The notes below the pieces were generated by a model, which worked only from the letters and a program-made list of their open reading frames with translations, was not told the origin of the DNA and did no database searches. Source: Cohnella sp. SGD-V74 (GTDB lineage Bacteria > Bacillota > Bacilli > Paenibacillales > Paenibacillaceae). Taken from it: 64,000 nt of DNA. Shown one piece after another: positions 7,559 to 17,679 of this stretch (the first letter of the stretch is position 1; the number at the start of each line of letters is the position of its first letter). The stretch covers positions 186,001-250,000 of the forward strand of contig NZ_PVYW01000012.1 in the NCBI RefSeq assembly GCF_003001675.1. The letters are read 5' to 3'. Position numbers and translations under genes: made by a program.

Positions 7559-10500
7559 ATGATAAAAAGACGGTTATTGGCATCTTTACTTGCGACAGCG
7601 ATGCTGGTTACTTTGTTTTCTCCGCCTATGACAGGGACAGTCATCGCCGCATGGGGAGATGACGTAAATCTATTGACCGTAAATGCGGGTACGGATGGAA
7701 ATACGGCGACATCCACCCAAGCGCCGGACGGACAGACAGCGTGGAAGTTGAACACGGGGACCTCCAAGAACGGCGGTCCGTGGGATAATCTTTTCACGCC
7801 GAGCGTGGCGCCTCTAAGAGATGTCTCCGCTTATAGAGACGGCTACTTTGCCTTCGAGATGTACATTCCAAATGCCGGCTTCAAAAATATGGAAGGCAAC
7901 AACTGGCTCGTCATCGTAAGCGACAGTAATCCTGCTGAGGACAAGTTTAACAATGATTCCCGCCTCCAACTGGAGTTAAACGGAGTCGCGAATGCAGCGG
8001 CGGGTACATGGGCGACGGTGTATACGAAGTTATCGTCGACAAGTACCGTAGCCGGGAATTTCAATGACGAATGGCTGGACCAAGTCACCAGACTGGCCAT
8101 GCATCTGCAATGGAATACGAGTGTCCCTAACACCGACGTATTCATCAAAAATCCGCGTTTCCAGAAAAGTACGTTAGGTCTTCCGCTTTCATCGTCAACG
8201 GTTCCCGCACTGGATGCAGCAACAAAAACAGTAACCGCCAACGCACCGGCCAGCGGACAAGCCGTGGAATTCGCGATAAGCGAAGACGGGACCGCTCCGG
8301 CATCCGGTTGGGTGGATGGGAGTAATAACGGTGGCGTCTATACTTATCAATTTGCCGAACTACCTGCAGTAGACACCTACTATGTATTCGCACGCGCGAA
8401 AGCAGACAGCAATTACAGCTTCGTCGGTCCATCTTCAAGAATTACCGTAACGTCTATTGACGAACAAGTGTTGGTAGATGACGCGGCGGCGTCTCTGACC
8501 TGGGATACGATTAAAGGCAACAATACTGCGGAGAACGACATAAAATCGCAGCTCAGTCTTCCGACGACAATAGACACGACTACCGTAATCTGGTCTTCGG
8601 ACAATGCCGCCATAAGCAGCACCGGAAGCATAGACCGTTTATGGAATAGAGAGGCAGACAAGACGGTGGTGCTCACGGCGACAATAACGAAGGGCGAGGC
8701 AAGCGCGACAAAAACTTTTACTTTGACAGTGAAAGCCATGCCGGCGGAGGTCAATGCCCGGACTGCGACGTATTTTCCTAATATAGAAGAGGGAACGATC
8801 AACACGGTGGCGCCGGACGGCAATAGCGCGGTTAAGTTGGGTCCTGGAAAAATAGGCGCCGGCGCTGAACGAATTTGGAATGCCAACAGCGGCAATCAGA
8901 ATCTATTAGGTTATGCGAATCAGTATTTTTTTTTTGATATGTATGTTACACATGCGGACCTTCTAAATTTCAACGGCAATAACTGGATCGCCATTGCATC
9001 CGGCGGTAACAATCTGGATACGAATTCGCGTCTTAACCTTAATGTGAATGAAATGAGAAACGGACAGGTCAACGAATGGATGACCGTATATGCGCAGCTG
9101 TCGACGTCCAATTCTCCGAATGGCTTCAACCCCGTTACGTTGGACACGGTAACGGAAATGAGATTGCAGATGCAATGGGCTTCCGTGCCTGAAGGCGACA
9201 TCTATATCAAGAACGCTCGTTTTCAGAGTACCGTGGATTCGCCGAAACCCATTCCGGCAGCCGTTGAGACTACCGACAACGTGACGTTATCTTCAGCAGC
9301 GCCGACGAACGGTCAGGCTGTGCAGTTCGCGATCAACACGACCGGCAGCGCTCCGGCAGAAGGCGATTGGACGACGGGGACGCTCGATTCGGGCTCGTAT
9401 GCGGCGACCTTTGCCAAACCCGCAGGCAACACCTACTATACATTCGCGCGCACGGCTCAGAATACACAGTATCCTTTCGCAGGAACGCATACCAGAGTTA
9501 AAGTCGAGCATCTTGACGACGATCAAGCCGCAGCGGATGCGGCGGCTCAGCTGACCTGGGACACGATCAAGAATGCGAACGCGAATCCATCCGGAGTCAG
9601 AACGGCGTTGACGCTTCCGATAACAGGCGCGAACGATACGGCGATCACATGGTCGGCCGTACCTGCAGGTATCGTAGATACCGCAACCGGCAGCGTAACT
9701 CGCGACTCTGATCAAGACAAAGCCGTAACCCTTACGGCGACGATAACCAAGGGTAATGCAACGCCTGTTACTAAAACGTTCAATTTGACCGTAGTCAGCA
9801 TGGCGAACGAGCTTGCCGGGGTGTTCATTGACTTCAATGATCCCGACACCTATGCTCCAATTGGAGATCCGGCACAAAGACTTCAAGGCAACGGCATAGG
9901 AATCAGTCTGAACGGGGACAACAGCTTGGTAGAAAGAGTCACTCAAAGCGGCGTAAGCGCCGTGAAGGTGGGCGACTTTATTTACGTCATTGTAAACGAC
10001 CCCCGACTTGTACCGGTAAACAAGGTCGAATTGGAAGTGAAATACTGGAGACCGAGCGCGGCCGGCGGGATTTCGCTGCACTATAACACCATCTATCCCG
10101 GTAATTTCTCCGGGTACGATGCGTATAGATCGGCGAGCCTTCCGGCGATGGGAAGCGGCAACTCCTGGGTCGCTTCAACAGTCGTGCTCAACGGAGCGAA
10201 TTTCGCGATAGGCGCGCAAAATCAAGGCGCCCATCTCCGTTTTGCTACAGCCGGAGCCATTATTCAGAGCATACGAATCACCGAAATTCCTCCAACGGAT
10301 GCAGAAGCGGTACAGCTGGCTTCGGAAGCGCTGACTTGGGACGCGATCAAGGGGACGAATACAAGACAGGATCTGGTTGAAACGGATTTGATTCTTGCCA
10401 AGTCGGGGTCGGCGAGTACGAACATTGCTTGGAGCTCTACCGATGAGGCTGTCATCAATAGCGACACCGGCGCAGTAGAGCGTCAAGAAGCCAATACAGC

Positions 10501-13500
10501 GGTAACCCTCACGGCGACCCTAAGCAAAGGTACGGCAACGCCGATTGTTAAAACCTTTCCTATCGTCGTTCGCGGAACGGGTACCGGAAACGACGAGGAT
10601 GCGGTAAATCATATGTTGAACAAACTGACATGGGACTTCATTAAAGGCATGAATGCTTCCGAGGCTGACGGCGGTATGGGGAATGTGACGACGAACCTGG
10701 TTCTTCCGTCGATGGGCGAGAATATGACGGATATGGCATGGACGACGTCCGACGATACCCTCATCACCGCTGCAGGCATAATCCCGACCAACCGCCCGGA
10801 CGGCGGCGGTGCCGTAACGCTTACGGCGACGGTAACAAGAGGGCCGGTATCCGCTCCTGTAACCCGGACTAAAACCTTTGCGTTGACGGTTCCGGGCAGA
10901 TATGACTACGCCAAACACATGAGAACGGCAATCGATCAGGCTCACGACGCGAAGGATTGGGCCATTTCCGACTTTAACGTGCTCGCTTTCGGCGCGAAAA
11001 CGGAAGCGATGGCAGCAGCGGAGAACTTGGTTCATTTTGATAACAGAGAGGCTTTCCAAGCGGCGATTGACGCGGCTTACAACGATGGCGGCGGCGTAGT
11101 TTATATTCCTGCGGGCACCTATGCGTTCCGTACGGAAACGACCGGCACGATCAGCGTGAAAAGCACGACGGGCAATACAACCTACGAATATAAACAAGTT
11201 TTGAATTTGCGGGCGGGCGTACAGCTCCGCGGCGAATGGGATAACCCGGATGCGGCCGGTTACGACGGCAAAATCGACGGAACCGTGCTCGCGGTCTATG
11301 CCGGGCATAATTCCGCCAATTACGACACCTATGTGGATTCGGACGAGAGAGAGAATCAGACCGGCGGCAAAAAGGTAGCCAACGTGTCCGACCGATTCAT
11401 CGACATGGAACAAGGCACGGGGGTATCCAACCTTTCCGTATGGTATCCGAATCAGGATATGAATGCCCAGACCGTTGTTGAAAAGAGGAACGAAGACGGT
11501 CAGAAAACAGGGGAATTCGAGACGATTAACGGAATTCCGTACCCGTGGACGTTCTATCAGAGAACCGGAAACAGCGCCACGCTGGATAATGTTACGCTTG
11601 TCAACGCTTGGGGAGGATTCATCTCCCTGCCGAGCGAAATGCATTACGTCGTGAACAGCAAGATGACGGCTCTCTACAAGGGCATCGTGGTTCACACCTG
11701 TACGGACATCGGACGGATCGAGAACGTGAGCATGAATCCGAAATATTGGGCGAATTCCGGGCTTGCCGGCGCCCCGACTCTATCGGCATCGAGAGCATAC
11801 ACAAGAGCGAACGCTACCGGATTCATGATGCACCGTTCGGACTGGGAATACGTATCCGGATTGAATATTTCCGGGTATAAGACGGGAATGTGGATCGGAA
11901 GGGAACCGGGCGGCGACGAGGCTCCGAACGCGCAGTTCTACGGATTGAAAATCGAAGACAGTCAAACGGGAGTCTATATCGACAACGTTAACGGATTCGG
12001 TCTGCTGATCTCGAATTCGGAATTCGGCGGCGACACCGCGGTCTATTTCAACGAACGTTTCGACACGTCCGTTCAATTCAACGGAGTTGCATTCCAAGGT
12101 CCGATTGTAAGCAGCGCCAGAGGCGGCGTTATCTCCTTCGAGGACAGCACGTTCGACGAATATGACGACTACGCGCTGAACTTCCTCAATCGAGGCAACG
12201 CGTTGGTCAGTCAGAGCAGCTTCAAACAAGAGGACAAACATGCGCATCTCGGAACGAACTTCGGAACGTTCAAATCGGTCAATTCCGGTCATAACCTTAA
12301 CCTCGAGAGCGCCAACCTTGCCGCTCACATCGCCAATCTCGAACTTGACGTTAAGGCTGACGGGAATAACACCAAGGTGCAGCTCGTGAATGACGTCGAT
12401 TATCTGTTCGAACCGATTCCGAAAGACGTCAAAACGGATATAGACGTTCACCCGAGGCCGACATCCAGCGCAGTGCTCAGACTTGACTTCCCGCGCTCGT
12501 TAACAAGCAGCGCGCCGACTGTGGATATCTCCGCGAAATTGCAGGAAGCTCTGACCTATATTAAAGCGAATCACGGCGGCGGCACGATTTATTTGCCGGG
12601 CGGAAGATATCGGCTGGATCATCCCGTCATCGTTCCCGAAGGCGTCGAGCTCAGAGGAACATGGGACGTACAGCACCATACGCAGGGGGGCGGCACGGCG
12701 ATCTTCACCACTTACACCGGCGGCGCTCAGGGAGAGAATGGAGCCTCTCTGATTCAGCTCAAGGCTAACGCAGGTGTCAGAGGATTTAACCTTACGCAAG
12801 CGAACCTAACCAGCGTCAGCCTCAACAATCCCGACCAAACGCTTAAAACTCCGTTCTTGGTACAGGGACAAGGCGCAGGCGTATATGCCATCAACTTAAC
12901 GATCCCGATCGGGGATAAAGGCATCGACCTGGCTTCCTATCCAACCGACGGCCACTATGTGGACTATTTAGGCGGTACGCTTTTGAGAGCTGGCATCTGG
13001 GTCGGAGGAGGCGCGGAAGGCGGATTTATCCGAAATATGCAATTCAATCCGCATTACGCCTTAAGACTTCCGGGAGGTCAGGGCTATACGGCGCCTTCTG
13101 GCGATCTGTACGGATTCGTGCAAAGGTACATGAGCGCGCTCAAATTCGCCGACGTGGAAGACCAGACGATTTTCAACAATTTCGTTTTCGGTTCGGTATA
13201 CGGCATACACTTCCTGAAGCGGGACTTAGGGAACGGACAATTCGCCTACCCAGGCAAAATGACGATGATCGGTCACGGTTCGGACGGAACCACGTACGCT
13301 CTCTATGTGGAAGATGCGGACGAACACACTAAAATCATCGCGATCAACTCGGAATTGGTGAATACGAACATCCCGACGGAGCCCAGCAGAGCGTATGTGA
13401 GAATGGGAGATGTCGCGAATACCGCGAAAATCCACCCCGACGCTGAACTTGCCCTGTACAACAGCGCGTTCTGGGGAAGCCCGACCGTAGCGGGAGCGAT

Positions 13501-16267
13501 CGTAAATAACGGTATCGTTCGGTTACAGCAAGCCAACTTCACTCAGCTGCCCAGCAACAATCCAGGCATTGACGTCCAGGGCGGCAAGGCGCATGTGTAC
13601 ACTTCTTACTTCCAGCCGTCCAAGGACGGTCAAAATAACAATGTGTACGCCATGCTGCGCGAGAGCGGCGCGTCGATAGAACTTAGCAACAATTATTACG
13701 CATCCGGCTTGAGGAACGGCACCCCGGCCAACAATCCGTACGGAATTTACGGCTCGGATTTGTTGGCGGAACCGTTCGTATTTAACCTAGCCGACAACGG
13801 AGATCAACATCAAATCAACTTTAAGTACAATGTCGGAGGGAGAACCTCCGCGCCCGGGACATTGACCGTTGTTTCTCCGGCGGCCTATGCCGAGGATTTC
13901 ACTCCCGTCCGATTCAACGCGCTGGCGGCAGGCGAATCCGTAACCATAGATTTACCATACTATGTTGCTGGCCTGATCACGTTCGAGCTTGACCTCGAAG
14001 ACGGAAATGCCTACACCTATACGGCTAAGTATGACGCAGCTTACGCTGAAAAGGCAGGCTCGGCAGGCTCGGAAAATCCGGCTAAGAGCGCCGCGACTCC
14101 GGCATTCGTCATGGACACAAGAGATTATATAACGATGGGAACGTGGGACGGTCCGCAAGACCTCAGCGCGGAATCGCGTTTCGCATGGGACGACGACCAT
14201 TTGTACGCGTACATTGTCGTTAAGGATGACGTGCACTTCAATAACCAGACCGGAGGAAATATATGGAGAGAGGATAATTTGCAGTTAGGCATCGATCTGC
14301 GCAATCCTGCGACCAACAGTACGACGCGGAATGAATTGGGATTCACACTTACCAATGCCAACGAAGTGATCGTATTCCCTTGGACTCGTCCTTCGGGGGC
14401 CAATGCGCCGACTGCTCCGATCACGGATGTCGCGGCACAGATTACGAGAGATGAAAATACGAAAACGACGATTTACGATCTGAAAATTCCGTTTAATACC
14501 GTTCACAGTAATCCTGCATCGGCGTTGGCGAACGAAAGAATCGGAATATCCGTCATGCTCAACGAATCCGACGGCTCGAATGAATCGGACGGCACCAGAA
14601 CCACTTTCGAAGTCGTAAGCGGACATTTGAAGAATTCGACTTTTTTTACAGATCTATATCTGGTAAGCGCAGGCGGATACAATGAAAGGCTTGAAGCATC
14701 GGCAAGGGCTGCGGTTACAAAGGCTCTGACGTCCGAATCGGCCGCCGATATCGCGATGGCTCGCAACTTTGTCGTGATTATGACGGACGGAGAGGTTAAG
14801 ACGGAACTGCTGAACCTTATCAATGCGATCGCCGTGTCGTATACCGTCACGTTCAAGGATTGGAATGGAACGATCCTGAAGACGGAGACGGTGAGTCATG
14901 GAGAGGATGCAACTGCGCCGACGCAGCCTTCGCGGGCAGGGTATACGTTCACGGGGTGGAGCGTCGCATTCACGAACGTGACGTCGGATCTGATCGTTGT
15001 AGCGGAGTATGCTGCCTTGCCAGGAAGTTCGAGTAATTCGGGCAATTCAGGACTCGTTACGGTACAGCCATCTACCAAGGTTGATGTAGATAACAGCGGC
15101 AACGTAACCGTAAGCTTGACGCCAACGATGAACGACTCGTCCCAAATCGCTCAAACCAACTTGCCCCACAACGAGATTGAAAATGCATTCGGACGGGCAA
15201 CAGGCGAGTCGAAACGGATTAAAGTGAGTTTAGCGGGCATTGAGAACGCCAAAGGTTACGCATTAGGGCTTCCGACCTCATGGTTCAAGGGAGACTCCGA
15301 CAGATCGGTCGTTGTAGGAACGCCGTTCGGCTCGGTTGTCGTGTCGAGCGCGATGTTTACCGCAGCTCAATTGCAAGGCGCCGGGCAAACCGTAACCCTC
15401 GTTATTCGCCAAGCGGATAAGAGCGGATGGAGTCAACAGCTTATCGATCGGATTGGCAATCATCCGGCATTGGATCTGTCGGTCATGTTCGACGATAAAG
15501 CAGCGGCGTGGAGCAATAGTGATGCACCGGTTACTATCCTCGTGCCGTATACGCCGACAGCATCGGAGAAACAAAATACCGATCAGCTTGTTGTCTGGTA
15601 CGTAGACGGTGAAGGCAACGCAACGCCTGTTCCTAACGGCAGGTATGACAGCACAACGGGGCATATGGCGTTCCGAACTTCGCACTTTAGCCAGTATGCA
15701 ATCGTATATGCAGCGCCTAAGTTCAGCGACTTGTCGCGCGCAGCTTGGGCAGCCAAGGAAATCGAAGCGTTGGCGGCCAGGGGCGTAGTTGAAGGGACGT
15801 CGGCAACGACTTTCGATCCAGGGACTGCAATCGGCAGAGGAGAATTCCTCGCGCAATTGATCAGACTGCTTGAACTGGACGCTGATTTCACGGCCAACTT
15901 TGCCGATGTTCCGGCAAGCTCGCCTTATTACGAAGAGCTTGGAATCGGCCGCGCGCTCGGCATTGTGGAAGGCGTTGGCGGGAACAAGTTCTTGCCCGAT
16001 ACGGAAATCAGCAGAGAAGACGTTGCCGTCATCCTTAAGCGTGCGCTTGATCAATGGCACAACAAGCTGCCGCAAGTGTCGTCCAAGTCCATCGACGATT
16101 TCAAGGACGGCGTGAAGGCAGCGGCCTATGCAAGAGAAGGCTTAGCCTATCTGCTTGGCATCGGGTTACTCCAAGGAAACAGCGCCAACAGCTTGAATCC
16201 GAAGGGCAACCTGACTCGCGCAGAAGCGGCAGTTATCTTGTATCGAATCTACACGCAATCGCACTAA
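7559..16267 (+). CDS. Giant SLH-anchored surface protein with two beta-helix (pectate-lyase-like) domains
   Basis: 2902 residues, secreted. A signal peptide (MIKRRLLASLLATAMLVTLF...VIAA) is followed by jelly-roll-like and Ig-like modules: atrophied bacterial Ig domains with recurring 'LTWDTIKG', 'ITKG' and 'KTFTLTV' at about residues 305-395, 655-735, 910-1000 and 1010-1115. A Pectate_lyase_3-type beta-helix starts near 1139 ('NVLAFGAK', 'DGGGVVYIPAGTYAFR') and a second near 1659 ('NHGGGTIYLPGGRYRLD'). A CBM9-like domain follows at ~2180-2350 ('SRFAWDDDHLYAYIVVKDDV'), then a Listeria-Bacteroides repeat at ~2428-2490. Three SLH domains at ~2720-2900 bind it to secondary cell-wall polymer. GGAGG precedes the ATG. 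It probably degrades or binds plant or microbial polysaccharide at the cell surface; catalytic residues were not assigned. Confidence 0.92.
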   Translation: MIKRRLLASLLATAMLVTLFSPPMTGTVIAAWGDDVNLLTVNAGTDGNTATSTQAPDGQTAWKLNTGTSKNGGPWDNLFTPSVAPLRDVSAYRDGYFAFEMYIPNAGFKNMEGNNWLVIVSDSNPAEDKFNNDSRLQLELNGVANAAAGTWATVYTKLSSTSTVAGNFNDEWLDQVTRLAMHLQWNTSVPNTDVFIKNPRFQKSTLGLPLSSSTVPALDAATKTVTANAPASGQAVEFAISEDGTAPASGWVDGSNNGGVYTYQFAELPAVDTYYVFARAKADSNYSFVGPSSRITVTSIDEQVLVDDAAASLTWDTIKGNNTAENDIKSQLSLPTTIDTTTVIWSSDNAAISSTGSIDRLWNREADKTVVLTATITKGEASATKTFTLTVKAMPAEVNARTATYFPNIEEGTINTVAPDGNSAVKLGPGKIGAGAERIWNANSGNQNLLGYANQYFFFDMYVTHADLLNFNGNNWIAIASGGNNLDTNSRLNLNVNEMRNGQVNEWMTVYAQLSTSNSPNGFNPVTLDTVTEMRLQMQWASVPEGDIYIKNARFQSTVDSPKPIPAAVETTDNVTLSSAAPTNGQAVQFAINTTGSAPAEGDWTTGTLDSGSYAATFAKPAGNTYYTFARTAQNTQYPFAGTHTRVKVEHLDDDQAAADAAAQLTWDTIKNANANPSGVRTALTLPITGANDTAITWSAVPAGIVDTATGSVTRDSDQDKAVTLTATITKGNATPVTKTFNLTVVSMANELAGVFIDFNDPDTYAPIGDPAQRLQGNGIGISLNGDNSLVERVTQSGVSAVKVGDFIYVIVNDPRLVPVNKVELEVKYWRPSAAGGISLHYNTIYPGNFSGYDAYRSASLPAMGSGNSWVASTVVLNGANFAIGAQNQGAHLRFATAGAIIQSIRITEIPPTDAEAVQLASEALTWDAIKGTNTRQDLVETDLILAKSGSASTNIAWSSTDEAVINSDTGAVERQEANTAVTLTATLSKGTATPIVKTFPIVVRGTGTGNDEDAVNHMLNKLTWDFIKGMNASEADGGMGNVTTNLVLPSMGENMTDMAWTTSDDTLITAAGIIPTNRPDGGGAVTLTATVTRGPVSAPVTRTKTFALTVPGRYDYAKHMRTAIDQAHDAKDWAISDFNVLAFGAKTEAMAAAENLVHFDNREAFQAAIDAAYNDGGGVVYIPAGTYAFRTETTGTISVKSTTGNTTYEYKQVLNLRAGVQLRGEWDNPDAAGYDGKIDGTVLAVYAGHNSANYDTYVDSDERENQTGGKKVANVSDRFIDMEQGTGVSNLSVWYPNQDMNAQTVVEKRNEDGQKTGEFETINGIPYPWTFYQRTGNSATLDNVTLVNAWGGFISLPSEMHYVVNSKMTALYKGIVVHTCTDIGRIENVSMNPKYWANSGLAGAPTLSASRAYTRANATGFMMHRSDWEYVSGLNISGYKTGMWIGREPGGDEAPNAQFYGLKIEDSQTGVYIDNVNGFGLLISNSEFGGDTAVYFNERFDTSVQFNGVAFQGPIVSSARGGVISFEDSTFDEYDDYALNFLNRGNALVSQSSFKQEDKHAHLGTNFGTFKSVNSGHNLNLESANLAAHIANLELDVKADGNNTKVQLVNDVDYLFEPIPKDVKTDIDVHPRPTSSAVLRLDFPRSLTSSAPTVDISAKLQEALTYIKANHGGGTIYLPGGRYRLDHPVIVPEGVELRGTWDVQHHTQGGGTAIFTTYTGGAQGENGASLIQLKANAGVRGFNLTQANLTSVSLNNPDQTLKTPFLVQGQGAGVYAINLTIPIGDKGIDLASYPTDGHYVDYLGGTLLRAGIWVGGGAEGGFIRNMQFNPHYALRLPGGQGYTAPSGDLYGFVQRYMSALKFADVEDQTIFNNFVFGSVYGIHFLKRDLGNGQFAYPGKMTMIGHGSDGTTYALYVEDADEHTKIIAINSELVNTNIPTEPSRAYVRMGDVANTAKIHPDAELALYNSAFWGSPTVAGAIVNNGIVRLQQANFTQLPSNNPGIDVQGGKAHVYTSYFQPSKDGQNNNVYAMLRESGASIELSNNYYASGLRNGTPANNPYGIYGSDLLAEPFVFNLADNGDQHQINFKYNVGGRTSAPGTLTVVSPAAYAEDFTPVRFNALAAGESVTIDLPYYVAGLITFELDLEDGNAYTYTAKYDAAYAEKAGSAGSENPAKSAATPAFVMDTRDYITMGTWDGPQDLSAESRFAWDDDHLYAYIVVKDDVHFNNQTGGNIWREDNLQLGIDLRNPATNSTTRNELGFTLTNANEVIVFPWTRPSGANAPTAPITDVAAQITRDENTKTTIYDLKIPFNTVHSNPASALANERIGISVMLNESDGSNESDGTRTTFEVVSGHLKNSTFFTDLYLVSAGGYNERLEASARAAVTKALTSESAADIAMARNFVVIMTDGEVKTELLNLINAIAVSYTVTFKDWNGTILKTETVSHGEDATAPTQPSRAGYTFTGWSVAFTNVTSDLIVVAEYAALPGSSSNSGNSGLVTVQPSTKVDVDNSGNVTVSLTPTMNDSSQIAQTNLPHNEIENAFGRATGESKRIKVSLAGIENAKGYALGLPTSWFKGDSDRSVVVGTPFGSVVVSSAMFTAAQLQGAGQTVTLVIRQADKSGWSQQLIDRIGNHPALDLSVMFDDKAAAWSNSDAPVTILVPYTPTASEKQNTDQLVVWYVDGEGNATPVPNGRYDSTTGHMAFRTSHFSQYAIVYAAPKFSDLSRAAWAAKEIEALAARGVVEGTSATTFDPGTAIGRGEFLAQLIRLLELDADFTANFADVPASSPYYEELGIGRALGIVEGVGGNKFLPDTEISREDVAVILKRALDQWHNKLPQVSSKSIDDFKDGVKAAAYAREGLAYLLGIGLLQGNSANSLNPKGNLTRAEAAVILYRIYTQSH

Positions 16268-16276
16268 GAAATGCAG

Positions 16277-16312
16277 AGAAGAAGCCGGGGAGCGCTCCCC
16301 GGCTTCTTCTTA
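16277..16312 (+). terminator. Rho-independent terminator of the giant gene
   Basis: AAGAAGCCGGGGAGC is followed at once by its exact reverse complement (16279-16308), ending in a T-rich CTTCTTCT. It is self-complementary and could serve both strands. Confidence 0.85.
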
Positions 16313-16435
16313 GCCTCTTACTAAGTTTTAGAAAAGTAACTTTGAACGAAGGCTTCTATCGTTTGTCGGCGAAAGCGGACTGCGTGGACGTTTTTTTCAA
16401 CTGTTCGGAATAGAGCGGCATGGGGGGAGGGGCGA

Positions 16436-17005
16436 CTATGTAAAATAAGTCCGATGGCGAGGCTTGGTGAAGTACAGGTTCTTTACAGTCTCTATTTCCG
16501 AGCCAACCCGGATCATGTTATTTACCAGCCGAGTGTCCACCGTCATGAAGCTGATCCCGTACAGACTAGCCATCGATATGTTCACTGCATCCGCCGCTCC
16601 CAAATGGTTGGTCAAGCTGATCTGTTGGAGCACGCTCTCCTTATCGCCATCCAGAACCAGTAAGACGTCCTCTTGAACCAGATCGCGAACGAAATGCATG
16701 ATTTGATCGCGAACGGCTTCTTTATCAGGTTGGGAGAAGTTCTCCGACTCGTGAGGATGCGCGATTAAATACTGATTCAACGCCCGCTGTGCTAAATTGA
16801 CGATCTCGTTGACAATGGTCGGGTTTACGAACAAAAAAAGTACGTCTTCATTACTGAAAACGTAGGTATCGAATAGATTTTTAACTGTGGTGTGATATGC
16901 ATCAAAAGGATTGAAGTAGGCATATAAAACTCCGGTGTCAATGAGGATGCTTTCCTCCGGCTCGAAACCGCTGAACTCCGGAGCATTGAAGTCAACGATT
17001 TTCAT
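16436..17005 (-). CDS. PIN-domain protein (VapC-like nuclease)
   Basis: 189 residues. The PIN fold is indicated by 'ILIDTGVLYAYFNPFDAYH' with the first catalytic Asp, a mid-domain Glu in 'TIVNEIVNLAQRA', and 'LGAADAVNISMASLYGISFM' followed by TVDTRL, carrying the C-terminal acidic residues. PIN proteins are Mg2+-dependent RNases and commonly act as type II toxins. It overlaps by 14 bp the small upstream gene, which suggests a co-translated antitoxin-toxin pair. It is longer than typical VapC (~130-140 residues) because of N-terminal and central additions, so a non-toxin PIN nuclease is also possible. Confidence 0.75.
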   Translation of the reverse strand: MKIVDFNAPEFSGFEPEESILIDTGVLYAYFNPFDAYHTTVKNLFDTYVFSNEDVLFLFVNPTIVNEIVNLAQRALNQYLIAHPHESENFSQPDKEAVRDQIMHFVRDLVQEDVLLVLDGDKESVLQQISLTNHLGAADAVNISMASLYGISFMTVDTRLVNNMIRVGSEIETVKNLYFTKPRHRTYFT

Positions 17006-17165
17006 ACTTCCACCAATCTCTGACCTTGTTCATGTCGACTTTCGTGGGTACACTGCCCATGTACTCTTTAAGAAGCGCCTTTTTCTTTTGCGTCAAGCCG
17101 GAATACTTTGTCATATCCAATTTCTTCAGTTTAACGGCTGGCATAGGCTTTTCCTCCCCGTCCAT
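16992..17165 (-). CDS. Small basic protein upstream of the PIN gene (putative antitoxin)
   Basis: 57 residues from the ATG at 17165, rich in Lys (19-residue stretch 'MDGEEKPMPAVKLKKLDMT') and ending 'KVRDWWKYENR'. AGGAGAGG lies 6 nt before this ATG; a longer TTG start at 17186 is less well placed. Its end overlaps the PIN gene by 14 bp, the usual layout of antitoxin-toxin operons. The sequence matches no antitoxin family that I recognise, so the antitoxin role rests on position alone. Confidence 0.55.
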   Translation of the reverse strand: MDGEEKPMPAVKLKKLDMTKYSGLTQKKKALLKEYMGSVPTKVDMNKVRDWWKYENR

Positions 17166-17405
17166 GAAACCCTCTCCTAAACTCAACTTTAGGATCAGTA
17201 TTCACAGACCGTATTTTTATCATACTCCCCGAATGGATTGCTTTACCAGCATTATAGCATATTTAACTTCAGAAGCATAAGGCTGCCACAAACCTCTCGC
17301 CGTAATCAAGATGAAGTGGAAAAGTTCAAGCAGACAATATGCTTGGACTTTTCTTTTTACATAAAATGTAGCTCCGGACGATATACAATCTGTTCAATAC
17401 ACAAC

Positions 17406-17458
17406 ACATTACATAATGTAATATATAATTGACATTATGTAATGTTGGATGATATTGT
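17406..17458 (+). promoter_or_regulatory. Promoter with paired palindromes before the XRE gene
   Basis: ACATTACATAATG (17406-17418) and its exact reverse complement (17433-17445) form a perfect inverted repeat, and each arm is itself nearly palindromic. A TTGACA -35 (17429-17434) lies at the second arm, with TATTGT (17453-17458) after 18 bp as a probable -10. An XRE protein bound here would occlude RNA polymerase, suggesting autoregulation of the downstream pair. Confidence 0.65.
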
Positions 17459-17482
17459 ATATGTGAAAGGAGCTGAGTCAGT

Positions 17483-17677
17483 TTGAAAAACAAAAAAATG
17501 AAGATCGCCAGATTAGAAGCCGATGTATCGCAGGAGCAACTAGCCGAGATCGTTGGCGTCACGAGGCAGACTATAAATTTAATCGAGTCGGGCAACTACA
17601 ATCCAAGCCTTAAGTTATGCATCGCAATATGCAAGGCGCTGGGCAAAACTTTGAATGATCTATTTTGGGAGGAATGA
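17483..17677 (+). CDS. Small XRE-family regulator (YgzD-like)
   Basis: 64 residues, almost entirely a helix-turn-helix: 'KIARLEADVSQEQLAEIVGV' followed by TRQTINLIESGNYNPSLKLC and 'ICKALGKTLNDLFWEE', the ending typical of YgzD/YozG-type regulators. The start is TTG, with AGGAG about 9 nt upstream; an ATG 15 nt later is an alternative. Its stop overlaps an ATG, and a membrane-protein gene follows immediately. In this family the regulator and the small membrane protein usually form an operon. The inverted repeats at 17406-17445 are the likely operator. Confidence 0.85.
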   Translation: MKNKKMKIARLEADVSQEQLAEIVGVTRQTINLIESGNYNPSLKLCIAICKALGKTLNDLFWEE

Positions 17678-17679
17678 GT

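Noticed and set aside
9293..12799. Several long minus-strand reading frames under the giant surface-protein gene (for example 10520-11695)
   Set aside because: They are antisense shadows of a GC-biased coding sequence, lack ribosome binding sites, and resemble no family; the plus-strand domains are unambiguous.
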